Counted from the first letter of the stretch, positions 7,156 to 14,453 are shown. The stretch: DNA of 15,864 bases from Desulfobacteraceae bacterium (GCA_027025615.1 JALVQM010000197.1:1-15864), one strand, 5' to 3'. The notes: generated by a model not told the origin, from the sequence alone. A program made the numbers and translations.

Positions 7156-7587
7156 ATGACAGAGTGGGAACCTAAAATCGTAAGCTTTCTTTGTAACTGG
7201 TGCAGTTACGGTGCCGCCGACCTTGCCGGTGTAAGTCGGATGGAGTATCCGCCCAACATTCGCGTTGTGCGTATTCCATGCACCGGCAGAATGAGCCCCA
7301 AGTTCGCCCTGGCAGCCCTGCGCGAGGGGGCAGATGCGGTCTGGGTATCCGGGTGACATCCCGGTGAATGCCATTACCTGGAAGGTAATTACTACGCTCG
7401 CCGCAAATTCTCCCTTTTCAAGAACCTGATGGAGTACATGGGGGTAGAGGCCGACCGGCTCCATTTTTCGTGGATATCTTCGGCCGAATCTACAAAGTTT
7501 GTCCAGGTGGTCTCCGAGATAACGGAAAAGGTCAAGGCCCTGGGGCCCAATACCCATTATGTAAAAAAAGAGGCCAAGGTAGCATAA
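7156..7587 (+). CDS. mvhD: Selenocysteine-containing MvhD/FlxD-type [2Fe-2S] subunit
   Basis: Read through the UGA at 7354-7356, this gives a 143-residue protein, the normal length for MvhD, the small [2Fe-2S] protein that links HdrA to hydrogenase, formate dehydrogenase or Flx modules. Visible features are FLCNWCSYGAADLAG (C13, C16), RIPCTGRM (C42) and GADAVWVSG-U-HPGECHYLEGN (U67, C72). Most homologues have cysteine at U67 (GCHPGDCHY); methanogen VhuD and benzoyl-CoA reductase BamF also use Sec. Start 7156 follows GGAG at 7146-7149; the in-frame ATG at 7144 would overlap that site. It lies 75 bases after the fusion gene and one base before the next start. Without recoding it would be annotated as a 66-residue truncated protein. 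Confidence 0.93.
7357..7390 (+). promoter_or_regulatory. Candidate bacterial SECIS element for the MvhD UGA
   Basis: Bases 7373-7378 (ATTACC) pair perfectly with 7384-7389 (GGTAAT), leaving a five-base loop TGGAA. The loop begins 22 bases after the UGA, almost the same distance as in the upstream HdrA gene. It has G at loop positions 2 and 3, as expected for SelB recognition. The stem encodes the conserved HYLEGN region, so part of it is constrained by protein sequence. Confidence 0.65.
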
Positions 7588-7588
7588 A

Positions 7589-8539
7589 ATGATTGCTTAT
7601 ACTGAAAAGGTAAGACAAATAGCCCGGCGCTTGCTGGATGAATGTACTGTTGACATGGTAATCGGGTTTCGCAAGGGATCCCAGCCCATGATGAATGAGC
7701 CGTGTGTTATCAAAAATGCGGCTGATGCAGACAAGCTGGTCTGGGATAGCAACTGCGGTATAAACCTGGCCAATTATTTGACCGACAGGCAGGAAAAAAT
7801 TGCTGTTTTCGCCAAGGGATGCGACTCCCGCAATATTGTGACCCACATCGTTGAAAACAAGGTTGACAGAGACAAACTTGTAATCATCGGTGTGCCTTGC
7901 ACAGGGATGATTGATAAACGCTTGATAGCATCCCGGGTAGATGGACAGATAGAAGCGGTTACCGAAGACAAGGAAAAGGTTGTCGTAACCAAGGCCGATG
8001 GCAGCAAGGCTGAGTTTGACCGCCAGGATGTTTTACAGGGAAATTGTGCCCTTTGCGTTCATCGCAATCCGGTTATTTACGACGAGTTGGTCGCTGACCT
8101 TGTTGAGGAACAGACCGATGTGGATCGGTGGGCCGATATCCGCGAAGTAGAGGAGATGGATATCGATAAAAGGAGGGAATTTTTCGAGGATTTGCTTGCT
8201 CCCTGCATTCGCTGTTATGCATGCCGCAATGCCTGTCCCCTTTGTTATTGCCCGACCTGTTTCGTGGATGAATCCAAACCCCAGTGGTTGGGAAAGGGCC
8301 AGGATCAACTCGATGTGCATACTTTCCATTTTCTGAGAGCGTTTCATTGTGCAGGACGTTGTACCGATTGCGGGGCTTGCCAGAGGGCCTGCCCGGTGGG
8401 CATAAATATGCGCCTGCTGACCAAGAAGTTGGAAAAAGACTGTTTCGAACTTTATCAGTGGGAAGCCGGCATGTCGCCGGATCAGCGGCCGGCAATGGAT
8501 ACTTACAAGCCGGATGATCCCCAGGATTTCATTAAGTAG
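7589..8539 (+). CDS. FrhB-like / 4Fe-4S dicluster protein (FlxC/HdrC-like electron-transfer subunit)
   Basis: This is a 316-residue cytoplasmic protein with no signal or membrane segment. Residues 1-160 resemble the N-terminal region of FrhB/FdhB (F420-dependent hydrogenase/dehydrogenase beta) proteins: FAKGCDSRNI, GVPCTGM and GNCALCVHRNP. Residues 200-270 hold cysteine-rich motifs: C206, C209, C212 and C216, followed by PLCYCPTC (C219, C221, C224), and C254 with C258, C261, C264 and C268 (CTDCGACQRACPVGIN). These fit two [4Fe-4S] clusters. Proteins of this shape are found beside mvhD and hdrA in Flx and Bam-type clusters of sulfate reducers. The gene is tightly coupled to mvhD (one-base gap), with only a weak AAGG site, which suggests translational coupling. 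The exact subunit name is uncertain. Confidence 0.78.
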   Translation: MIAYTEKVRQIARRLLDECTVDMVIGFRKGSQPMMNEPCVIKNAADADKLVWDSNCGINLANYLTDRQEKIAVFAKGCDSRNIVTHIVENKVDRDKLVIIGVPCTGMIDKRLIASRVDGQIEAVTEDKEKVVVTKADGSKAEFDRQDVLQGNCALCVHRNPVIYDELVADLVEEQTDVDRWADIREVEEMDIDKRREFFEDLLAPCIRCYACRNACPLCYCPTCFVDESKPQWLGKGQDQLDVHTFHFLRAFHCAGRCTDCGACQRACPVGINMRLLTKKLEKDCFELYQWEAGMSPDQRPAMDTYKPDDPQDFIK

Positions 8540-8632
8540 TTGATTTTTGCTGCCGGCCCGGCTTTTGAGAGCTCAGAGCAGGAGACAAACGCCAGGGCGG
8601 CTAACAATAACGACGACAAAGGCGAAAGGCTT

Positions 8633-9694
8633 ATGAAGGTCATCAACATCGATCAGGAACAATGGGCCAAAGGCATCGGCAACCTTGGCAGCAGTTATAG
8701 ACTCATAGGGCCGGTGGAGGAAAAAGGTTTTCATAACTTTAAGATCCTTGCCCCGGGACAGTTGCCGGATACGGAATTTTCCAACAGCCGACTGTCTCCC
8801 AAGGAAGTGGTATTTCCCCAATCAGAAGACATGTTTGTCTATACCCTGGACAAATCTGCCGAAGACTGCGACATTCTCAAGGAAGCCCCCAAAGATTACT
8901 CACCCAGGGTTGTGCTGTGCATCAGGCCTTGTGATGCAAAGGCTGTCCAATTGGTCAAGCTGAACTTCGATACGCATGAATACAAAGATCCTTATTGGCT
9001 CCGGCTATATGAGAATACTGCTTTCGTGGGCTTGGCTTGCGATCAGCCATGCAGTACATGTTTCTGTACTTCTACCGGCTGCGGCCCATACAATGAAGAA
9101 GGTCTGGATGTACTTTTGAAAAAAGAAGGTTCCGGATTTAAGGCCAAGATCCTGACCGACAAAGGGCAGGATCTCATGGATGCAGCCGGCTGGGCCGATG
9201 CCGGTGACGACGGCGAAAGTTTCCAGGAAGCACGCCGGGCGGCCGAAGCCAGGATTGTATCTAAGGTCCGGACCGATCGCCTGAAAGAACTGGAAACCCT
9301 GGGCCTTCATGGTGCCGATTTCTGGGAAGACGTTTCGTTTGCCTGTATCAATTGTGGTACTTGTACCTATCTGTGCCCGACATGCTGGTGTTTCGACATC
9401 CAGGACGAAGTCCACGGCAAACACGGCAAACGGATGCGTAACTGGGACAGTTGTATGTTTCCCATCTTCACTGTTCATACTACAGGGCATAATCCACGCG
9501 GGACAAAACTCCAACGGGTTCGTCAGCGTTTTATGCACAAGTTGAAATATTTCGTCGACAAGTATGACCAGGGAATAATGTGTGTGGGCTGCGGCCGCTG
9601 TGTGCAACAGTGCCCGGTCAATATTGATATTCGCCGGGTGTGCGATCTGATGAACAGTTATGGTTCTGAAAACGCCTGCGCGGTGCAGGGATGA
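8633..9694 (+). CDS. flxB: FlxB/AsrA/sulfhydrogenase-beta-like 4Fe-4S dicluster protein
   Basis: The protein has 353 residues. The first half contains VLCIRPCDAKAVQL and CDQPCSTCFCTSTGCGP, typical of the family of sulfhydrogenase beta subunits (HydB), anaerobic sulfite reductase A and FlxB. The C-terminal part has two [4Fe-4S] motifs: C238, C241, C244 and C248, followed by PTCWC, and C317, C320, C323 and C327, followed by PVNIDI. Members of this family work with an FAD/NAD(P) reductase such as the next gene. ATG 8633 is preferred because GAAAGG precedes it and the protein then begins at the conserved MKVINID. An open frame runs further upstream to 8540 but reads as low-similarity linker. The stop is 13 bases before the GTG of the next gene. 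Confidence 0.85.
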   Translation: MKVINIDQEQWAKGIGNLGSSYRLIGPVEEKGFHNFKILAPGQLPDTEFSNSRLSPKEVVFPQSEDMFVYTLDKSAEDCDILKEAPKDYSPRVVLCIRPCDAKAVQLVKLNFDTHEYKDPYWLRLYENTAFVGLACDQPCSTCFCTSTGCGPYNEEGLDVLLKKEGSGFKAKILTDKGQDLMDAAGWADAGDDGESFQEARRAAEARIVSKVRTDRLKELETLGLHGADFWEDVSFACINCGTCTYLCPTCWCFDIQDEVHGKHGKRMRNWDSCMFPIFTVHTTGHNPRGTKLQRVRQRFMHKLKYFVDKYDQGIMCVGCGRCVQQCPVNIDIRRVCDLMNSYGSENACAVQG

Positions 9695-9707
9695 CAAGGG
9701 GGGGATC

Positions 9708-10553
9708 GTGCAAAATCCGTACTTGCCTTATCCGGTTCGCATCGATGAAATCGTAGTCGAAACCGAGGATAAAAACCTGAAGACTTTCAAGCTGGTTTTC
9801 CTGAACGAGGAAGACGAGGGAAAATTCCAATATAAAGCCGGTCAGTTTGCCGAGCTTTCAATTGCAGGAAAGGGTGAAATACCGATCGGTATCGCCAGTT
9901 CCCCGGTGGAAAAAGGTTTTCTGAAATTCACTGTAAACAAGGCCGGAGTTGTCACAAGCCATCTGCATAGCATGAAGGAAGGTGACATCATGGGCGTAAG
10001 GGGACCTCTGGGTAACTGGTATCCGTGGGAAATGCTGGAAGGCAAAAACATTCTCATAGTGGGAGGTGGTTTTGCTTTCACAACCCTGCGTTCGTCGATT
10101 GTCTATATGCTCCATCCTGATAACCGTCCCAAGTTCGGAAATATTGATGTGGTTTACGGGGCCAGGACTCCCGGTATGCTGCTCTATAAAGATGAATTGA
10201 TTGAGTGGGAGAAACGTGACGATATTAACATGCATATCACTGTGGATGCCACCGATGACCCGGACTGGAAATACAACGTGGGTTTTGTCCCCCCGATTAC
10301 AGAGCAGAAAGCGCCCCAGGGTGATGAGAATACTTATGCCATTGTTTGTGGCCCCCCGATCATGATCAAGTTCACCCAGCCGGTTTTGGAAAAACTGGGA
10401 TATGATCACGATCATATTATCATGTCACTGGAAAACCGGATGAAGTGCGGCATTGGAATGTGTGGGCGCTGTGGAATCGGCAAGGAGCTTGTTTGCAAAG
10501 ACGGGCCGGTGTTTACTTTGGCAGATATCAATCGAACCCCCCGAGAATATTAG
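9708..10553 (+). CDS. flxA: FlxA/AsrB-like FAD- and NAD(P)-binding reductase subunit
   Basis: This 281-residue protein belongs to the ferredoxin-NADP reductase / PyrK superfamily. The order is an FAD-binding barrel with IPIGIASSP, a nucleotide-binding part with ILIVGGGFAFTTLRS, CGPPIMIKF, and a C-terminal [2Fe-2S] site C247-X4-C252-X2-C255-X7-C263 (MKCGIGMCGRC, then VCKDGPVF). This layout matches FlxA and AsrB/HydG, which deliver electrons from NAD(P)H to the FlxB/AsrA-type partner encoded just upstream. The start is GTG 9708, preceded by a run of G (AAGGGGGGG); an in-frame ATG at 9660 would overlap the previous gene and adds unrelated residues. Together with NuoEF it gives the operon two separate pyridine-nucleotide flavoproteins. 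Confidence 0.88.
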   Translation: MQNPYLPYPVRIDEIVVETEDKNLKTFKLVFLNEEDEGKFQYKAGQFAELSIAGKGEIPIGIASSPVEKGFLKFTVNKAGVVTSHLHSMKEGDIMGVRGPLGNWYPWEMLEGKNILIVGGGFAFTTLRSSIVYMLHPDNRPKFGNIDVVYGARTPGMLLYKDELIEWEKRDDINMHITVDATDDPDWKYNVGFVPPITEQKAPQGDENTYAIVCGPPIMIKFTQPVLEKLGYDHDHIIMSLENRMKCGIGMCGRCGIGKELVCKDGPVFTLADINRTPREY

Positions 10554-10660
10554 CCCGGATGGAAAACATATTTCTGTTTTTGGATTGCTATCATTGACGG
10601 GCCTGTTGGCGGGAGTTAAATCCGGTCGATGTGGATGCCCGTTCGGCGCCCTTTTTCGTG

Positions 10661-10697
10661 TTGACAATATTTGACATATCAGCTAATGAGTTAAACT
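10661..10697 (+). promoter_or_regulatory. Candidate promoter of dsrC
   Basis: Two perfect TTGACA boxes lie at 10661-10666 and 10671-10676. For the second, TAAACT at 10692-10697 gives a 15-base spacing; for the first, GCTAAT at 10682-10687 also gives 15. The -10 boxes are weak. A separate promoter fits the 217-base gap before dsrC, a gene usually expressed at very high level. Confidence 0.4.
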
Positions 10698-10770
10698 TCA
10701 GCATTGTGGAATCATTGGCGGATGGAGGCCAAAAAGTACTAAAATAATGGTAAAGAAGGAGGTAATTTAA

Positions 10771-11088
10771 ATGCCAACGGTTGAATTCGGTGGGAAGACT
10801 TTTACGGTTGACGAAGACGGGTTCATCGATGATTACGCCAACTGGTGCGAAGAGTGGGTCCAATACGTAAAAAGCCAGGAAGGTATCGAGGAACTCAACG
10901 AGGAGCATAAGAAAGTTATCCAGGTTTTGCGCGAGTACTATGAGAAAAACGGTATTGCTCCCATGGTGCGTGTATTGTCGAAGGTGACCGGTTTTAAACT
11001 GAAACATATCTATGAATTGTTCCCCTCTGGACCAGGTAAGGGAGCCTGCAAGATGGCTGGTTTGCCCAAGCCGACCGGTTGTGTCTAG
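10771..11088 (+). CDS. dsrC: DsrC, sulfur-carrier protein of dissimilatory sulfite reduction
   Basis: This is a 105-residue DsrC/TusE-family protein of normal length. The C-terminal arm GPGKGACKMAGLPKPTGCV carries both redox cysteines, C93 and the penultimate C104, separated by ten residues. That arrangement separates true DsrC from TusE-type proteins with one cysteine. In sulfate reducers DsrC receives sulfur from DsrAB as a trisulfide, which is then reduced by membrane (DsrMKJOP) or possibly Hdr-like soluble complexes. A perfect AAGGAGGT at 10756-10763 lies 7 bases before the ATG. Strong translation signals and a strong terminator fit an abundant protein. Its place directly after an Hdr/Flx-like operon makes it a candidate redox partner; this is inference from context. 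Confidence 0.96.
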   Translation: MPTVEFGGKTFTVDEDGFIDDYANWCEEWVQYVKSQEGIEELNEEHKKVIQVLREYYEKNGIAPMVRVLSKVTGFKLKHIYELFPSGPGKGACKMAGLPKPTGCV

Positions 11089-11143
11089 TCAATAAAAAAC
11101 AATTTGATCCGCATTATCTGTCAACCGGATCTTTCAGAATTGC

Positions 11144-11180
11144 AAAAAGGCTCCGAGGCTTTTGCCGCGGAGCCTTTTTT
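11144..11180 (+). terminator. Rho-independent terminator after dsrC
   Basis: Bases 11144-11155 (AAAAAGGCTCCG) pair with 11168-11179 (CGGAGCCTTTTT), a 12-bp perfect stem ending in a T-run. The 12-base loop can itself form a small GGC-TTTT-GCC hairpin. The A-run on the other side would let it work in both directions. Confidence 0.92.
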
Positions 11181-11407
11181 GCGTGGAATGTCATTACATT
11201 TTAGGCTAAAATAATAAAATACGATTTTTGCGAAATTCAGGAACTGAAATTTTAAAATTCCAGGTGTGTTCGCGGGCAACATCATCCGGGTTGGCGGTTG
11301 TCGTATTATTATTTAATGAAGGAAAGCGTGGTAAAAGAATTTTATCTTTAAATCCAGAAAGTTAAGCTTGCTTGAGCAAACCGTTTTTTCCACAGGGGAC
11401 TTAACAA
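11181..11407. other. AT-rich intergenic region before yjbQ
   Basis: This stretch (with the terminator, the gap 11089-11407) contains no gene I can support. It holds a 13-base inverted repeat TTCAG-GAA-CTGAA (11236-11248), overlapping a 12-base AT palindrome AATTTTAAAATT (11248-11259). No good -35/-10 pair stands out, although the next gene must be transcribed from somewhere here. Confidence 0.4.
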
Positions 11408-11800
11408 ATGGAATCCATATCAGTTAAGACCAGGAAGCATAGTGAACTTGTCGATATCACCCATCAGGTAGAAGCAATTGTCACCCGCTCAGGGATCAAG
11501 GATGGTTTGTGCCTGCTCTATGTTCCTCATACCACGGCGGCTGTTACCATCAATGAAAGTGCCGATCCCACCGTAAGGGCTGACATTGCCATGATGCTGG
11601 AAAAGGTTATTCCGTGGGAAGCCGGTTACCGCCATCTGGAAGGCAACTCGGCTGCCCATATAAAGTCGACTTTGGTTGGTGCCTCAGAAATCATCATGAT
11701 AGCTGATGGAAATCTGGTTCTTGGTACCTGGCAGGGAGTGTTTTTCTGTGAGTTTGACGGACCACGCAATCGAAAACTATATGTACGTTTGATTCCGTAA
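11408..11800 (+). CDS. yjbQ: YjbQ / UPF0047 family protein
   Basis: The protein has 130 residues, close to the usual length for this widespread small family. Diagnostic stretches are VPHTTAAVTINESADP, EGNSAAHIKSTLVG and LGTWQGVFFCEFDGPRNRK. The conserved histidines and glutamate in these motifs form the metal-binding pocket of the family. Members have reported secondary thiamine-phosphate synthase activity in E. coli, but the true role in most bacteria is unclear. A CAGGGGAC sequence before the ATG is an acceptable ribosome binding site. It lies 18 bases before the next gene and is probably co-transcribed with it. Confidence 0.9.
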   Translation: MESISVKTRKHSELVDITHQVEAIVTRSGIKDGLCLLYVPHTTAAVTINESADPTVRADIAMMLEKVIPWEAGYRHLEGNSAAHIKSTLVGASEIIMIADGNLVLGTWQGVFFCEFDGPRNRKLYVRLIP

Positions 11801-11818
11801 ACCGGGGTAAGGTGGTAC

Positions 11819-12286
11819 ATGTCAGAGAATGCTGAATTGTTGGATGAGATCGACAAAGCGATTCTGAACCGGGTTCAATCTGACTTTCCCATTGATTCGA
11901 GGCCTTTCAAAGTTATCGCCGAGGAACTCGGTCTCGAAGAGAATCAGGTTATTGAGCGATTGCGGCGTCTACGCACAACAGGGATAATTCGACGTATCGG
12001 GGGTAATTTCGTCCCCGGCAAAGTCGGGTTTGTAAGCACTCTCTGCGCGGCCAGGGTCCCTGCAGACAAAATTGAGGACTTTGCCGGGGTGGTTAACCGT
12101 TATACCGGAGTTACTCATAATTACCAACGCAATAATACTTTTAATGTATGGTTTACTTTTATTGCTCCTTCCATGGAAGATATTGAGCGAAACCTGGAAC
12201 AAATTTCACGGGAAACCGGAATCGATGATATCCTCAACTTACCGGCGACCCATGTGTTTAAAATTAAAGCTCAATTCGAACTATGA
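11819..12286 (+). CDS. AhbA/AhbB-like siroheme decarboxylase subunit (Lrp/AsnC fold)
   Basis: This is a 155-residue protein. An N-terminal Lrp-type winged helix (LDEIDKAILNRVQSDFPID, then EVIERLRRLRTTGIIRRIG-like helices) is followed by a domain with VTHNYQRNNTFNVWFTFIAP. That H(N)Y.R....N.WFT pattern is typical of AhbA and AhbB, which decarboxylate siroheme to didecarboxysiroheme in the alternative haem pathway of sulfate reducers and archaea. The two subunits are usually encoded as a pair; only one is seen here, so the partner lies elsewhere or this is a paralogue. A simple Lrp-type regulator is less likely given the second domain. AAGGTGG precedes the ATG. Confidence 0.8.
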   Translation: MSENAELLDEIDKAILNRVQSDFPIDSRPFKVIAEELGLEENQVIERLRRLRTTGIIRRIGGNFVPGKVGFVSTLCAARVPADKIEDFAGVVNRYTGVTHNYQRNNTFNVWFTFIAPSMEDIERNLEQISRETGIDDILNLPATHVFKIKAQFEL

Positions 12287-12383
12287 TCAAGCCTACCTGC
12301 AACTGATCGTAATTTGGCAGGAACAGATTTCAACCCGTATTGATGGATAGTTGTAATAGCGGTGATCAGGAAAGTTTTGATTA

Positions 12384-13232
12384 ATGGATGACATCCGGGT
12401 AGCAGCCGTTGTTTGTCCAGCGTTGGTGGGCGAAACAGAGGCCAATTTCAAGTGCCTGACCGCTTGGGTAAAAAAGGCCAAGTCCCGGGCGGTGGAGTTG
12501 GTTTGTTTTCCGGAACTCAATTTGACAGGATACTGCAACAGTTATGAAATAGTGAAGCTGGCCCAGGCCATTCCCGGTCCGCTTGCCTTGAAGGTGGCCG
12601 CGCTTGCCAAGCAGGAAACCATGACTATTCTGGCCGGTATGGTGGAGTCTAATCCAAACGGCCTGCCCTTTGCCAGCCATTGTGTTTTTTGCCCGGACGG
12701 CAGCATCCAGGTTTATCGCAAGCTCCATCTGGCACCACCGGAAGTTGAAACATTTTCAGCCGGTGACCGCATACCTGTTTTCAAAACCGCTAAGATTACA
12801 TTTGGTATCCAGCTATGCTATGATGCTCATTTCCCGGAGTTAACCACAGCCATGGCGGTTCAAGGGGCGGACGTCATTTTTGTCCCCCACGCTTCACCCC
12901 GGGGAAGCGCCCATGATAAGCACCAATCCTGGTTGCGCCATCTTCCTGCCCGGGCATTTGACAATGGAGTCTTCCTGGTTGCCTGCAACCAGACCGGAGA
13001 CAACTGCAAAGGTCTTTCATTCCCGGGTAACGCTGTTATCATCGGCCCTGCCGGAGGTATCCTCTCCAAGCATATCAGCGGGGATGAGTCCATGCTGATC
13101 GCCGAACTCAAAACTGAGGAGCTGAGAGCTGTCCGCGACCACCGGATGCGTTATTTTTTCCCGAATCGCAGGCCGGAGCTTTACCGTAGATTCCTGGATA
13201 ATAAAGACGACTCCGGTTCTGCCGGAAGTTAA
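12384..13232 (+). CDS. Nitrilase-superfamily carbon-nitrogen hydrolase
   Basis: The protein has 282 residues with the complete Glu-Lys-Cys triad of the superfamily: E44 in VCFPELNLTGY, K113 in VYRKLHLAPPE and C145 in IQLCYDAHFPE. It should hydrolyse an amide (or less often a nitrile) in the cytoplasm; the substrate cannot be read from sequence. Length and motifs fit omega-amidase or N-carbamoyl-type amidases better than true nitrilases. It lies 97 bases after the Ahb-like gene and faces the DUF2914 gene across a 40-base gap in which I see no clear terminator. Confidence 0.88.
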   Translation: MDDIRVAAVVCPALVGETEANFKCLTAWVKKAKSRAVELVCFPELNLTGYCNSYEIVKLAQAIPGPLALKVAALAKQETMTILAGMVESNPNGLPFASHCVFCPDGSIQVYRKLHLAPPEVETFSAGDRIPVFKTAKITFGIQLCYDAHFPELTTAMAVQGADVIFVPHASPRGSAHDKHQSWLRHLPARAFDNGVFLVACNQTGDNCKGLSFPGNAVIIGPAGGILSKHISGDESMLIAELKTEELRAVRDHRMRYFFPNRRPELYRRFLDNKDDSGSAGS

Positions 13233-13272
13233 TATTCATCAGCGCCGGGATCTATTATAAACCCTGTTTTGA

Positions 13273-13692
13273 TCAACGCAGGTAAAAAATAACGCTGTCC
13301 AGTGCGGTTCCATCGGCTGCCAAAATTTCCACCATCCATTCTCCGGTCCAGGCCTGATCCATTTTTTTTGAACTCCAGGTGCGCCAGTTGGACGAGCGGA
13401 CAGGCAGGACAATCGATGCTTTCAGGTTGCCGTTATAATACCAGTTATGGGTGATAGTGGTTTCACCTTGAGCCCCGACAACCTTGGTGAAGCAAAAGAT
13501 TTTTTCTATCTCCCTGGGGAACACTTCTCCAACGCCAACTGGCTGGCGATCGACAACATCCTGGCATACTACCGTCTTTTCGATTGTAATACTTGTCTGT
13601 TCATCCTGGGCAAGGGTGTTTTGGCAGAGCAGCAGGACTATGGTTGCTGCCAGCAAACTTCCAAAAGCTGTGTACAATGTTTTGCGCTTCAT
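13273..13692 (-). CDS. Secreted DUF2914-domain protein
   Basis: The protein has 139 residues. The N-terminus (MKRKTLYTAFGSLLAATIVL..., ending NTLAQ) is a signal peptide with a basic start, a hydrophobic core and an Ala-X-Ala-like cleavage region near LAQDEQ. The rest matches DUF2914: CQDVVDRQPVGVGEVFP, IFCFTKVVGA, THNWYYNG, ASIVLPVRSSNWRTWSSK and WTGEWMVEIL. It is probably exported to the periplasm, where two cysteines of the mature part could form a disulfide; its function is unknown. Start 13692 follows a strong GGAGG; an in-frame start at 13713 would lengthen the signal and lacks one. It lies 33 bases after the YkgJ-type gene on the same strand, so the two are likely one transcript. Confidence 0.83.
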   Translation of the reverse strand: MKRKTLYTAFGSLLAATIVLLLCQNTLAQDEQTSITIEKTVVCQDVVDRQPVGVGEVFPREIEKIFCFTKVVGAQGETTITHNWYYNGNLKASIVLPVRSSNWRTWSSKKMDQAWTGEWMVEILAADGTALDSVIFYLR

Positions 13693-13725
13693 GCTTTCCT
13701 CCCGTGGCTTCAATACCCTGTTTGA

Positions 13726-14391
13726 TTAAAGAAGGCGATAATTATTGCCCCTGGTACGCTCCAGGCAAATCCCAAAGCGTTTGATGGTTAGAGAAAGTGG
13801 CTGGCCAAAGATAAAATCAAGTATTTCCGGTGCCATTTTCCCCTCGTTACAAAATGTGTATCGCAGACTGGCATCATAACGGATAATTGCCATCAAGGCC
13901 TTGGCATATATCTGTTTTTGATTTTTCAGCCAGTTTTTTGCCAGTTTGGCAACCTGGTAATAGTCACAGCGCCGCTGGTGCTCTACAGCCAGATCCCATA
14001 GCCAGGCCTTTTCAGGCAGCAGAAGATCTTTTCGTGACAAACGATTATGTTTGTAGATACGCCTCAGAAACTCAGGCCGCCAGCACTCCAGAACCCGGCA
14101 TTCCAGTGGGCGCCACTTGTAAATGGAACACGCATCATGCTCAGGTGTCAAAAAAACGCAGGCAGTTGAATGATCCCGGTTTCTGATTTTTATTATATCA
14201 GAGTCGGCCAGGGTAAAATTACCGGCCACGTTATCCCTGACCGGTTCTCCGGGCCGGATGGTAAACAAACGCCCGAGAGGGATCCTGCCGCTGACAACCA
14301 GATCCTTGTCTTCTTTATGTAAGGCCGGTCCGCCTTTGCGACAACAGGTTCCACAACGGCGACAGGCTTGATTGGCCTTTTCTCTAAGCAT
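13726..14391 (-). CDS. YkgJ-family cysteine-cluster protein
   Basis: This 221-residue cytoplasmic protein has the N-terminal CRRCGTCCRKGGPAL motif, followed by CVFL, CSIYKWRPLECRVLECW. This is the cysteine pattern of the YkgJ / UPF0153 family (putative zinc- or iron-chelating proteins, C..C..CC...C.IY..RP..CR). The C-terminal half is helical and basic and matches nothing I know. No good ribosome binding site precedes the ATG at 14391; the only purine-rich AAGGGG lies about 14 bases upstream, inside a hairpin (14405-14425). The biochemical role of the family is not established. Confidence 0.8.
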   Translation of the reverse strand: MLREKANQACRRCGTCCRKGGPALHKEDKDLVVSGRIPLGRLFTIRPGEPVRDNVAGNFTLADSDIIKIRNRDHSTACVFLTPEHDACSIYKWRPLECRVLECWRPEFLRRIYKHNRLSRKDLLLPEKAWLWDLAVEHQRRCDYYQVAKLAKNWLKNQKQIYAKALMAIIRYDASLRYTFCNEGKMAPEILDFIFGQPLSLTIKRFGICLERTRGNNYRLL

Positions 14392-14453
14392 AGCCGTATT
14401 GTTATGCCCCTTGCAACTCGGGGCAAGAAAAAGTTTTTTAAACTTCTGCCAAT

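Noticed and set aside
10596..10655. GACGGGC/GCCCGTT pairing followed by CCCTTTTT as a terminator after the FlxA-like gene
   Set aside because: The loop would be 34 bases and the T-run does not follow the stem directly; not a convincing terminator.
13447..13784. Plus-strand open frames opposite the DUF2914 gene
   Set aside because: They are antisense to a gene with a signal peptide, strong ribosome binding site and known domain.
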